Below are positions 25,056-33,126 of a stretch of DNA of 50,624 nt, in pieces (position 1 is the first letter of the stretch; the number at the start of each line of letters is the position of its first letter). The notes beneath the pieces are model-generated. The model did not search any database and was not told the DNA's origin. It saw only the letters and a list, made by a program, of their open reading frames with translations. The stretch covers positions 1 to 50,624 of the forward strand of contig DATJHM010000161.1 in assembly GCA_035493895.1 (NCBI GenBank), given 5' to 3'. The DNA comes from DATJHM01 sp035493895. Lineage in GTDB: Bacteria > Chloroflexota > Ktedonobacteria > Ktedonobacterales > Ktedonobacteraceae. The position numbers and the translations under genes were made by a program.

Positions 25056-25871
25056 TTATGCCTGCTGCCAGACGTTGCGCAGAAAGGGAACTGCCTGTGG
25101 GAGAGCGATCTCCGGCTCAGCAATTTCGGGATGCCATTTTTTTTCCCATTCCAGGGAGAGATAGCCGTCGTAGCCTGCATGTTTGAGCGTTGCGCAGATC
25201 TCGCGTAGTGGCACGTTCCCCTCGTTGAGCAGACAGTACTCCCATATTCCTGGCTGCTCGCTTGAACGACTGTCTTTGAGATGGGCGTAGGCAATTGCAT
25301 CTCCGAGCACGGATAGCGATTGCGCAGGGGCTTCACCAGCTCGGTACGTATGGTGTGTATCCCATAGAACTTTGACCGTGGGCAGGTTCACCGTGCGAAT
25401 CAGGTCTCGCACATCGCTGCTCCTGGTCCATGTGTCATGCGTTTCGAGCATGACGATCACTCCGCCTGGAGCAGCATAAACCCCGAGCGCGTGTAGTACC
25501 TCGGCGGTTGGGCTGAGCATGCTTGCACAGGTCGCGCCTTCGGGTAAGGGGCCACCAAAGACACGTATATAGGGAGCCCCCAGTTCAGCCGCTAGATCAA
25601 TCATACACTTGCCCACATCGATGACTGCCAAACGCGCCTGGGAGGTTCCCTGCGTCACCCGGCACGAGGTATCCAGGCATGCGATCTCGATTCCCAGGGC
25701 GGCAGGCGCTTCGCGCAAGCGACGACGAAGCTGTGCTGATGCGTCAGGCTCAATAGTGGCTCCATCCGCCAATCGCCACTCAATAGCATCGTAGCCGTAA
25801 CGCGCGGCAGCGGCTATCGCCTCCTCGATGGTCCATCCTGGACAGGCAAGCGAAGAATAGGCAAGTTTCAT
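25056..25871 (-). CDS. Sugar phosphate isomerase/epimerase (AP endonuclease 2-like TIM barrel)
   Basis: 271 residues from ATG 25871 (KLAYSSLACPGWTIEEAIAA), after an AGAGG site. The family (PF01261) includes xylose isomerase, tagatose epimerase and IolE/IolI-like enzymes that use a divalent metal. Likely metal ligands lie in VMLETHDT, VLWDTHHTYRAG, AYAHLKDSR and the final SLEWEKKW. It is cytoplasmic and the last clear member of the second sugar operon. With the 2-hydroxyacid dehydrogenase at the other end, it suggests that the imported compound is a sugar or sugar acid that is isomerised and oxidised. The exact substrate is unknown. Confidence 0.88.
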   Translation of the reverse strand: MKLAYSSLACPGWTIEEAIAAAARYGYDAIEWRLADGATIEPDASAQLRRRLREAPAALGIEIACLDTSCRVTQGTSQARLAVIDVGKCMIDLAAELGAPYIRVFGGPLPEGATCASMLSPTAEVLHALGVYAAPGGVIVMLETHDTWTRSSDVRDLIRTVNLPTVKVLWDTHHTYRAGEAPAQSLSVLGDAIAYAHLKDSRSSEQPGIWEYCLLNEGNVPLREICATLKHAGYDGYLSLEWEKKWHPEIAEPEIALPQAVPFLRNVWQQA

Positions 25872-25885
25872 AAACCTCTGTCCTT

Positions 25886-26038
25886 TCACGGTAGAGAGAT
25901 ACAGGTTTGTGACAAACCTTCTGCGGTAACCAGCAGGGTAGTGGTTTCTACTGCTCGAATAATGATGCTGGCACGTCCGTTGGCAAGCTCAATCACGTGG
26001 CTGCCGTCGTTCATCTGTTTTGCGGCCATATGGCGCAT
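25886..26038 (-). CDS. Possible 50-residue protein within the ABC operon
   Basis: ATG 26038 has GGGGGA six bases upstream; the frame closes with TGA 15 bases before the isomerase start, so it fills the gap between permease and isomerase with operon-like spacing. The peptide contains HVIELANGRASIIIRAVE and TTTLLVTAEGLSQTCISLP, a beta-strand-rich pattern. That could be an intact mini-protein or the last strands of a lost carbohydrate-active enzyme domain. A GTG overlapping the permease stop could give a slightly longer form. No family is recognised. Confidence 0.4.
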   Translation of the reverse strand: MRHMAAKQMNDGSHVIELANGRASIIIRAVETTTLLVTAEGLSQTCISLP

Positions 26039-26061
26039 GCTTTTCCCCCTTTCCGGGATAA

Positions 26062-26913
26062 TCACTCTTTCACCGCGCCAGAAAGGCCGCGCACAAAATA
26101 GCCCTGGAATAGCAAGAAAATGATGAGCACAGGTACGAACGAGATAACCGTGCCCGCCGCAAAGCCAGTCCAGTCGAACGAATTCTCACCCTGGAAGGCA
26201 AACATCCCAACGGCCAGATTGCGCAGATTCGGAGCGCTCAATGTGTAGATCAGTGGAATGTTGAAATCATTCCAGGTCGCGATAAAATTGAAAATGACCA
26301 CCGTCGCGATCACCGGACGCGCCAGCGGAAAAACGAGGCGGAACAGGCGTACAAAGCCGGCCCCATCGACCTTCGCAGCGTCAAACAGCTCCTCGGGTAT
26401 CCCCTTGAAAAAGTTCGCGAAAAGCAGCACATAGAGTGCGCCCGCAGCGCCCGAAAAAGCCAGAATCACCCCGGCCTGCGTATTTAGCAGGCCGAGCGAC
26501 TCCACAACCAGAAATTGTGGCAGAATAATCGAAGCCAGCGGAATAAATAGCGTCCCCACAATCAGTGAATAGAGTAGATTTCGCCCCGGAAAGCGGTAGC
26601 GTGCCAGGACATAACCGCAAAGGGCCGATTTCAGCAGCTCGACCGCCGTCGAGGCAGACGAATAGAGGAGGGTATTGAAGAAATACTGGCTGAAGCCTGC
26701 CGTGATCCAGGCGCGCTGGAAATTGGAGAAATCAAACTGTTTCGGAATCAGGCTGGCCCCCGAAGTAAAAAGACCAATCTGCGTCTTAAACGAGCCGGAA
26801 ATAGCCCAGAGAAAGGGATAGACCCAGACAAAGCCCGCCACCAGTAACAGCGTGACGAGAATCAGGTTATAGCGCACAAAGCGGCTCCTGCGCCATCGTT
26901 GTAGTATACTCAT
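26062..26913 (-). CDS. Sugar ABC transporter permease (MalG type)
   Basis: 283 residues, six membrane helices. The EAA loop is ELFDAAKVDGAGFVRLFRLV, lying before FPLARPVIATVVIF. The start overlaps the stop of the preceding permease by four bases (ATGA), so the two are coupled. The C-terminus FQGYFVRGLSGAVKE is standard for this family. Together with the next gene it forms the channel of the second sugar transporter. Confidence 0.93.
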   Translation of the reverse strand: MSILQRWRRSRFVRYNLILVTLLLVAGFVWVYPFLWAISGSFKTQIGLFTSGASLIPKQFDFSNFQRAWITAGFSQYFFNTLLYSSASTAVELLKSALCGYVLARYRFPGRNLLYSLIVGTLFIPLASIILPQFLVVESLGLLNTQAGVILAFSGAAGALYVLLFANFFKGIPEELFDAAKVDGAGFVRLFRLVFPLARPVIATVVIFNFIATWNDFNIPLIYTLSAPNLRNLAVGMFAFQGENSFDWTGFAAGTVISFVPVLIIFLLFQGYFVRGLSGAVKE

Positions 26914-27908
26914 GCGTGTCCCCCTCCAATCTGCCGTGTACTTGCTGTATTATCGCGTCCGAGCCGCCATTGGATAATGACAAATATTGCTGCCAGGACG
27001 ACAAAGAGGACCGCCGTCGCAGATGCGTAGCCGTAGCGGAAGGGCAGATTCTGGAACGCTGCCTGATAGATATAGTAGGAAAGAACGTAGCTGCTGGTGC
27101 CAGGTCCCCCGCTGGTCAGCGTCACAACCACACCGAAGACGTGTAGCGCGTTGACCAGACCGAGTAACGTAATCACCACAGCCATAGGCGCAATCATTGG
27201 CAAGGTAATATAAAGGAACTGCTGCCATGGGTTGACCCGGTCAATTTGCGCGCATTCGTACAGCTCTTCCGGCACATTCTGGAGCGCGGCCATCCAGTAG
27301 AGCATATATTGCCCGAAGATTTGCCAGACGGAGATAAGGATAACCGCCCATAAAGCCGTACTTTCGTTGCCGAGCAGATCGATTGGCTGCTTGAGCAGGC
27401 CGATCCCTAGCAGAAAACCGTTCAGTGCGCCATTAGAGGGATTGAGCAAAAAGGTGAAGATTTGTCCAACCAGGGCGATCGGCAAAATAATAGGCACAAA
27501 GAAAATTGTGCGAAAAAAGCGCTTGAACCAGAGCCATTTACGGGTCAGGATAATCGCAAGGAAGAGTGAGAGCGGGAGCTTGATCGCTGTGTTGGCAACC
27601 GAGAAGAGCAAGGTATTCCAGAACGACTGCCAGAATAGCGGATCGTGCAACAATTCCAGATAGTTGCCCAGTCCGACAAAATTTTGCGCAGAGAGCGCAT
27701 CAATGCCGTTCCAATCGAAGAACGAAAAAACAACGGTGGCTATCAACGGCCACAACGTAAACGCTCCAAAGAGCAGGAGAAACGGTAGCAGGAAGAGGAA
27801 AATCCAGAGGCCTGTCGAGACTTTTCTGCTAAGACGTATGGGTGTCCGCGTTCCCCCTACAGGCGGAGAGAGTGGGTGCGAACTGGAAGATTCAATCGTT
27901 TTATCCAT
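26910..27908 (-). CDS. Sugar ABC transporter permease (MalF type)
   Basis: 332 residues with a polar, Ser/Pro-rich N-terminus (about 30 residues) before the first helix (LWIFLFLLPFLLLFGAFTLW). The EAA loop is ELYECAQIDRVNPWQQFLYI, with Cys and Arg at positions usually Ala and Gly. Six helices. The preceding gene is the binding lipoprotein, 179 bases upstream, with a hairpin between them. Confidence 0.92.
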   Translation of the reverse strand: MDKTIESSSSHPLSPPVGGTRTPIRLSRKVSTGLWIFLFLLPFLLLFGAFTLWPLIATVVFSFFDWNGIDALSAQNFVGLGNYLELLHDPLFWQSFWNTLLFSVANTAIKLPLSLFLAIILTRKWLWFKRFFRTIFFVPIILPIALVGQIFTFLLNPSNGALNGFLLGIGLLKQPIDLLGNESTALWAVILISVWQIFGQYMLYWMAALQNVPEELYECAQIDRVNPWQQFLYITLPMIAPMAVVITLLGLVNALHVFGVVVTLTSGGPGTSSYVLSYYIYQAAFQNLPFRYGYASATAVLFVVLAAIFVIIQWRLGRDNTASTRQIGGGHA

Positions 27909-28040
27909 TTTTTACCTTTTTAGCGCTGTGAAGAAATGTAGGACGCCATTTCCAGGGGAGTGCTGTATACAGAGCGTGCGCACACTGGAATACAGAGAAA
28001 TGCCTGAGGCAACATGCTGTTCCCACAGGCGCGTCTATCG

Positions 28041-28074
28041 GGGATGAGAGGATTCGTCTGGACTCTCTCATCCC
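28041..28074 (-). terminator. Hairpin after binding-protein gene
   Basis: GGGATGAGAG and CTCTCATCCC form a perfect 10-bp stem 14 bases after the lipoprotein stop. No T-run follows in the direction of transcription, so it may slow or partly end transcription and protect the mRNA. That would fit the usual excess of binding protein over permeases. Confidence 0.55.
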
Positions 28075-28087
28075 ATCTTCTTGCAGA

Positions 28088-29542
28088 CTAGCTGGCTGGA
28101 TAACTGCCTTTATAGCTCTCGTTATAATTCCAGTTGGAGAAAGCGTAACAGGACTGCGAGACCTTCAATCCCGAGGCCGCTTCTTGCTTCAACGTACTGA
28201 GGAAAACTTGCTGGCGCTGTGCCACCAGTTGATCTGCGGCCGGTTTGAGAGGCGTGTTCTTGACGATCGCATTGACCATGATCTGCCATTCACCGTTGGG
28301 ATTCATGGCCGCGGCTTTCGAGTAGGCCTGCGACTGCGCCAGATCAGGGCATTGCAATAACGACTCGGGATAGGTTACACGTAGTCCGTTGAGCGCAATC
28401 TTCTCCATCGCTTGCATGGCAGGGTCGGTGATCAGCGATTTGTTATCGGCAAAAGAAAGCGTGCCAAAAGCGCCTTTGAGATAGTTCTTTGCAAAAAATC
28501 CAGTCGGGTCGGTTATCCACTGGATGAACTGCCAGGTCTGTTCGGGGTACTTTGTCTGACTGCTGGCCCAGTACACATTCTGTGTATTGAGAATAGCTTC
28601 AGCCCCATGAGGACCTTTATCGGGCACAGGTGGCGCAGCAATACCATACTGATCCTCAGAAAAGCCAAGCTGAGTGAGCGTGCTGGGCAACCAGGTACCG
28701 TCGAAGTAGATCGCGACTTGCCCACTCGCGAGTTGCTGACGCGAGAAGGTCTTATCATTGACGCCCGGAGCAACCAGGCCCTTCTGATAGAGGGTCTGAA
28801 TGAAGCTAAATGCCTGGAGTAACAGAGGATTATTCAGATCAAAGGTCCCATTTTTGTAGTCAAAGAACTGGTCAGTCATGATCGAACCGGCAATGGGGAA
28901 CCAGATGCGCTGGAGATCACTCCCCTTCAATGAAATTGCCAGACAATATTTACCTGTCTTCGCCTTGATTGCCTCGCAGTCAGAGAGAAACTGGTTCCAG
29001 GTTGTGGGCGGATTTGCCGGATTGAGGCCAGCTTGCTGGAACATGGATTTGTTATAGAACATAAAGCCGGGTCCCCAGAAGATATTATCCGTGAAAGGAA
29101 ACCCATATACCTTGCCCTTGCTCTCATTAATCCCTTCCTGAAATAAACCAGAGGGCCAGCGATTCAAAAAGCTCTGAGAAGGATTGCCATCGGGATCGAG
29201 TGGACGAATCCAGCCCTGCTTCAGCAGAAATGACATCGAAAGTTCAGGGGAGATTCCCGATTTGTAGTAAAAAATATCCGGGGCCTGATGACTCTGGAAA
29301 GCCAGCGGTAAGGACTGTTCGTACTGGGCCTGTGCCGACGATTGCCATTGAATAGTCACATCGGGATGCAGCCGATGGTACTCGGTTGCTACAGCCTCGT
29401 GGAAGGCTTTTTGCTCAGGTGAGAAGTCAGCAATTTTTAAGACGACCTGCTGAGCACTATTTGCACTGCTGCCACCACATGCCGTAAGCAGCATACTCAA
29501 GAGTAACAGGCCGCTAAATGCCAGATGACGCCATTGACGCAT
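28088..29542 (-). CDS. Sugar ABC transporter substrate-binding lipoprotein
   Basis: 484 residues. The signal FSGLLLLSMLLTAC ends in a lipobox with Cys22, followed by GGSSANSAQQ. The mature part has the family 1 binding-protein pattern: VVLKIADFSPEQKAFHEAVA, APDIFYYKSGISPELSM, NPPTTWNQFLSDCEAIKAKT, NVYWASSQTKYPEQTWQFIQ. It delivers the substrate to the two permeases downstream. Upstream, 190 bases away, ends the 2-hydroxyacid dehydrogenase gene; that gap (29543-29732) holds no gene I can support. Confidence 0.93.
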   Translation of the reverse strand: MRQWRHLAFSGLLLLSMLLTACGGSSANSAQQVVLKIADFSPEQKAFHEAVATEYHRLHPDVTIQWQSSAQAQYEQSLPLAFQSHQAPDIFYYKSGISPELSMSFLLKQGWIRPLDPDGNPSQSFLNRWPSGLFQEGINESKGKVYGFPFTDNIFWGPGFMFYNKSMFQQAGLNPANPPTTWNQFLSDCEAIKAKTGKYCLAISLKGSDLQRIWFPIAGSIMTDQFFDYKNGTFDLNNPLLLQAFSFIQTLYQKGLVAPGVNDKTFSRQQLASGQVAIYFDGTWLPSTLTQLGFSEDQYGIAAPPVPDKGPHGAEAILNTQNVYWASSQTKYPEQTWQFIQWITDPTGFFAKNYLKGAFGTLSFADNKSLITDPAMQAMEKIALNGLRVTYPESLLQCPDLAQSQAYSKAAAMNPNGEWQIMVNAIVKNTPLKPAADQLVAQRQQVFLSTLKQEAASGLKVSQSCYAFSNWNYNESYKGSYPAS

Positions 29543-29732
29543 AATGAAGAAACCCTTCTGTTTGAACTAAACAAGAACGACATTGTATCTGGTTGCTAAG
29601 GATCAGGGTCTCGCTCCTCCACAACATCTTCGACCAACGTACTATGTATGCATGAGCGGTAGGGCTCTGAACTGGCATTGTCCAGCCCTTACAGCTTCAT
29701 AGAGGATCTGCTAGCGATCTGAGCCTGTCTAG

Positions 29733-30737
29733 CTACGAGGTCGCCATGAGTCGAACCTGTGCGTGCGTGATGGTATATTGCAAGGGTTCTCCCGCAACAA
29801 AGCGTTGCAATTCTGCAACCATCGCCTGCCCCAGGCGGCGGCGCTCTGAGCCAAGCGAGCCAGCAATATGTGGTGTGAGCATGACATTTGGCAAGGTATA
29901 GAGCGGGGAACCGGGCACTGGAGGCTCGGGCGCGGTGACATCCAGCACCGCATGCAGGTCGCTTCTCTGCTCTAACACCGCAATTAACTCCTCGTGCTGT
30001 ACCAATCCTCCACGTGCGGTATTGATAAATGTTGATCCATGAGCCATGGAAGACAGGTGTGAGCCACGCACCATGTTGGCAGTTTCGGGCAAGAGTGGTG
30101 CGTGCAATGAGACCACCTGCGCCTCGCGGAAGAGTGTCTCCAGCGAGCAGAGAGAAATATCCAGCGCGATGGCCTCTTCGGGAGAAACGTAGGGATCATA
30201 TGCCAGCACGTGCACATTGAAAGGACGGAGCAGTTCGCGCACATGCCGACCGACCATTCCCAGAGAGATAATCCCCACTGTTGCATCATAAATGCCGGGC
30301 ACAGCATTGCGCTCAGGAAAACGCTGCTCCCGGCGTGTCTGCGCGGCCAGTGACCAGCCATGTTTGAGCGAGAAGAGAATGGCAGCCAGCGTATATTCTG
30401 CCGTAGGAATGGCGTTGGTTTCCTGGGCACTGGTGATCAGGATGCCTCGTTCCCACAGCGCGTCGGTGGCAAAGCCGCGAATGGAGCCAGCACCATAAAA
30501 GATAGCACGCAGGCAAGGTGCATGTGCCAGAAAAGCTTCATCCATGAGCGGCGCTCCCCAGCCGGAGAGAATCACTTCCACCTCCTGCAAGATCTCAGGA
30601 TGGGCGAGTATGCTCTCAGAAGTCTGAGGGGGGGCGATCACATCGATAAGCTCACCAATCGTGGTGCGTTCCTGGTGTCCATAGATTTCGTCATACGCGT
30701 CCGGGCGCAAAATAAATAGGCCTTTGATGCGCGGCAT
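29733..30737 (-). CDS. D-isomer-specific 2-hydroxyacid dehydrogenase
   Basis: Interconverts a 2-hydroxyacid and a 2-oxoacid with NAD(P). 334 residues from ATG 30737 (PRIKGLFILRPDAYDEIYG), with AAAGGG upstream; a longer frame adds an unlikely 40 residues. The Rossmann loop is GIISLGMVG (155-163). The catalytic triad of the family is present: Arg242 in NTARGGLV, Glu271 in DVTAPEPP and His290 in LTPHIAG. Cytoplasmic. As the first gene of the minus-strand cluster, divergent from a LacI regulator, it probably acts on the compound imported by the neighbouring ABC system. Confidence 0.9.
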   Translation of the reverse strand: MPRIKGLFILRPDAYDEIYGHQERTTIGELIDVIAPPQTSESILAHPEILQEVEVILSGWGAPLMDEAFLAHAPCLRAIFYGAGSIRGFATDALWERGILITSAQETNAIPTAEYTLAAILFSLKHGWSLAAQTRREQRFPERNAVPGIYDATVGIISLGMVGRHVRELLRPFNVHVLAYDPYVSPEEAIALDISLCSLETLFREAQVVSLHAPLLPETANMVRGSHLSSMAHGSTFINTARGGLVQHEELIAVLEQRSDLHAVLDVTAPEPPVPGSPLYTLPNVMLTPHIAGSLGSERRRLGQAMVAELQRFVAGEPLQYTITHAQVRLMATS

Positions 30738-30902
30738 GCGGAGCCCTTTCTTGTCCGTAAATATAAAGGCTTCTGCAATCCATTGCAGAACGTAGAGTGT
30801 GGCCTGTTTCTTTCTGGATCTGAGATGAGGCCAGCGTTGCAATAGAAAGAGCCTCACTTTTCAGAGTGTACCGGGTAGAATCTCAATTTTCAAGTGATTT
30901 TG

Positions 30903-30920
30903 TTGCAAAAACGTTGCGAA
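30903..30920. promoter_or_regulatory. Possible LacI operator, site 1
   Basis: TTGCAAAAACGTTGCGAA contains GCAA, five bases with a central CG step, and TTGC as an inverted pair. It lies in the divergent region between the 2-hydroxyacid dehydrogenase and the LacI regulator and resembles site 2 at 31027. Confidence 0.4.
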
Positions 30921-31026
30921 AATTTCTGAAAAAGCTTTACAATAACTTCTTTTAGAGAATTATACAGGAAAAATGCTCTTCAAATAGCTTGATAGGGAAG
31001 TTTTTTCTATCTTGTCAGAAACGGTC

Positions 31027-31044
31027 TTGCAAATAGTTTCGCAA
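31027..31044. promoter_or_regulatory. Possible LacI operator, site 2
   Basis: TTGCAAATAGTTTCGCAA is an imperfect 18-bp dyad (TTGC...GCAA with AAA/TTT inside). It stands about 60 bases before the preferred lacI start. Two sites about 120 bp apart between divergent genes would suit repression by a looped LacI-type tetramer or two dimers. Confidence 0.45.
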
Positions 31045-31104
31045 TAGAATAAGATGGATACACAAAAAATTTTGAGATGGTTCTCTCCATCTAAAAGAGG
31101 TCGT

Positions 31105-32172
31105 ATGAAGAACAAGATCTCCCCTCTTCCCCTGGCAGCGCGCCATGTGTCCCAGCGTGAGATTGCGAAACATGCAGGTGTCTCTACCAGTACAGTCTCT
31201 CGCGTTCTTAACAATGTGGATGGCATCAGTGATGAGTTGAGAGGGCATGTGCTCAAAGTTGCGATGGAACTGGGTTATCATAACGCGGCAGCGTCCGGTG
31301 AACTGCGACAACTGCATCTTTTCACCACGTCTTTTGCTGCCATGACCGCGTCCCATACCTTCCATCCCAGTATTTTGGATGGGGTTGCAACTGCGTGCCG
31401 TCAGAAAGGTATTTTGCTCAGCTATTCGGTGATTGAGCAGAGCGCAGCCGATCGGACGGCAGTTCTCTCCCAGGTCAGAGATCGGCCGGAGACTGGCATC
31501 TTACTGATGAGCATCGATGATCGTGTGCTGATTGAAGAACTGCTCGCGCTTAAGGTGCCGATCGCGCTTATTAATGCAGACCATCGTGACCTGCCGATTG
31601 ATACGTTCTTGCCGGACAATTTCATCAGTGGCCTGCTGGCGACGAGGCATCTCGTCGAGCTGGGACACCGCCACATCCTGCATATGACCGAGCTGGCAAA
31701 CAAGCAAAGAAGTACCTTGCAGCGGCGCTTGAATGGTTATAGTGCGGCTCTGGAGGAGGCCAGCATTCCCTATGATCCCGCGCTGGTACTGGAAAGTCCA
31801 CTCAGGGTTGATGACGCGCATCAGGCGATGCGGGTCTGGCTTGCCACGCATCGCTTGCCATTCAGTGCCGTCTTCTGCGCGAACGATGCCAGCGCGATTG
31901 GCGTCATGCGTGCGCTGCAAGAGGTGGGCAAGCGTGTGCCAGAAGATGTCTCCGTGATTGGGTACGATGACGTCCCGGCGGCTGCCCTGCTGACGCCTTC
32001 GCTGACCACCTTCCATATCGACTGTGAAGAGATAGGGCAACTCGCTGTGCAGCGCATGCTCTATCGTGCCCTGAAGCCTGGGGCTACGCCGATCCGCGTT
32101 GAAATTGCCAGCAGACTTGTTGTCCGTCAGTCGGTCGCAGCTTATCATGGAGATGCTGGGCGCTCGTGTTAA
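31105..32172 (+). CDS. LacI-family transcriptional regulator
   Basis: 355 residues from ATG 31105, chosen for the AAGAGG four bases upstream; ATG 31054 would add 17 residues without a ribosome site. The DNA-binding part is VSQREIAKHAGVSTSTVSRV followed by LNNVDGISDELRGHV. Unlike the commonest form there is no KLA hinge motif after GYHNAAAS, so the hinge is atypical. The effector domain has DTFLPDNFISGLLATRHLVE, AVFCANDASAIGVMRALQE and PEDVSVIGYDDVPAAA. It probably represses the divergent dehydrogenase-ABC-isomerase cluster and itself through TTGC...GCAA sites. Confidence 0.92.
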   Translation: MKNKISPLPLAARHVSQREIAKHAGVSTSTVSRVLNNVDGISDELRGHVLKVAMELGYHNAAASGELRQLHLFTTSFAAMTASHTFHPSILDGVATACRQKGILLSYSVIEQSAADRTAVLSQVRDRPETGILLMSIDDRVLIEELLALKVPIALINADHRDLPIDTFLPDNFISGLLATRHLVELGHRHILHMTELANKQRSTLQRRLNGYSAALEEASIPYDPALVLESPLRVDDAHQAMRVWLATHRLPFSAVFCANDASAIGVMRALQEVGKRVPEDVSVIGYDDVPAAALLTPSLTTFHIDCEEIGQLAVQRMLYRALKPGATPIRVEIASRLVVRQSVAAYHGDAGRSC

Positions 32173-32293
32173 AGAAGTCCTCGAGAATGTGTCCCCCTGT
32201 GTAGTGTCGGGCTATAGAGAGCACGATATTACCAGGTGGATCGCAATCATTGCCATGTAGCCCGGCCTGCACTGTAGAGCAAGCTAAAACAGC

Positions 32294-32755
32294 CTATATG
32301 CTCTGTTCACCTATCGCTGAAAGTGTCGCCGTCAGTTGATGCAGTTGTTCACGTAAAGTCGTAAATGTTTCAGCATCTAATGCGGTACGGCAGACGAACT
32401 CCGTCGCAATCGGAGAGGCCTGATTTTTGAGTGCGAGACCAGTCACGGTGAGATGCACTTCTACCGATCGCTCATCCACATTGCTCCGTATTCGTTCCAC
32501 CAATCCGGCGTTCTCAAGGCGCTTGAGCAAGGGAGAGAGCGTGCCTGAATCTAGAGAGAGCATCTTCCCAAGATCTTTCACTGTACTTGTCCCATTCTCC
32601 CAGAGGACAAGCATGACCAGATATTGAGGATAGGTCAATCCCAGCGATGCTAAAAGTTCACGGTACGCATTTGTCATAGCCCGTGTTGCTGCATAAAGCG
32701 CAAAGCAGAGCTGGCTGTCAAGCTTGAGAACCTCATCTTGTGATATCTGTGTCAT
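32294..32755 (-). CDS. ohrR: MarR-family organic-peroxide sensor, OhrR-like
   Basis: 153 residues, a winged-helix repressor. The N-terminus LDSQLCFALYAATRAMTNAY matches OhrR, with Cys17 at the place of the peroxide-sensing Cys and Tyr residues near it that hold the thiolate. The DNA-binding part is LTYPQYLVMLVLWE, TVKDLGKMLSLDSGTLSPLL and the wing RSNVDERSVEVHLT. In the family, oxidation of the Cys by organic peroxides or hypochlorite releases the operator. Here the divergent neighbour is a catalase gene rather than ohr, and AATTGTG-type sites lie in between, so the catalase is the probable target. A single sensing Cys suggests the one-Cys mechanism. Confidence 0.88.
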   Translation of the reverse strand: MTQISQDEVLKLDSQLCFALYAATRAMTNAYRELLASLGLTYPQYLVMLVLWENGTSTVKDLGKMLSLDSGTLSPLLKRLENAGLVERIRSNVDERSVEVHLTVTGLALKNQASPIATEFVCRTALDAETFTTLREQLHQLTATLSAIGEQSI

Positions 32756-32897
32756 GGGAAACCCTCCAACGAAATTTTGAAATGTCGTAGAAATAATGCG
32801 TCTAAAAATATACCTGCTACTCTGCCCGGCAGCAGCAAAGAGGGGTAAGTTACATCTTACTGACTTATCATAACATGTGGATATGTTTTTGTCAATC

Positions 32898-32913
32898 TAA
32901 TTGTGTGCAATTA
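32898..32913. promoter_or_regulatory. OhrR-type operator
   Basis: TAATTGTGTGCAATTA, an inverted repeat of TAATTG/CAATTA around TGTG. It resembles the AT-rich AATTGT-type boxes bound by OhrR proteins and lies between the ohrR-like and catalase genes. Confidence 0.6.
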
Positions 32914-32960
32914 AACTGTGGAAAATACAATTTTCAAAGATTGAATATTGATCAATAATA

Positions 32961-32986
32961 TTGACAAAAATTTAATTGTGTGGCAT
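32961..32986 (+). promoter_or_regulatory. -35-like TTGACA with a second AATTGTG site
   Basis: TTGACA at 32961-32966 is a consensus -35 pointing to the catalase gene. Directly after it, TTTAATTGTGTGGCAT (32971-32986) repeats the left half and centre of the operator at 32898. A repressor there would cover the promoter spacer. The best -10 candidate (TTATAT at 32989) is further away than ideal, so the exact promoter is uncertain. Confidence 0.45.
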
Positions 32987-33126
32987 CTTTATATCCAGAT
33001 GCGATTATGCATTGGTGAAAGCATATCGACAACAGTGCAATCGTGAAGTGAGTTGTAGGTATCCAACATGAACTTTGCTGCGATCACTTCCACGTTTGGT
33101 AGGAACAAAAACTATTGGAGAACGAA

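Noticed and set aside
32208..32264. CGGGCTA/TAGCCCG pair between the convergent lacI and ohrR-like genes
   Set aside because: Only seven base pairs with a 43-base loop and no T-run; too weak to call a terminator.
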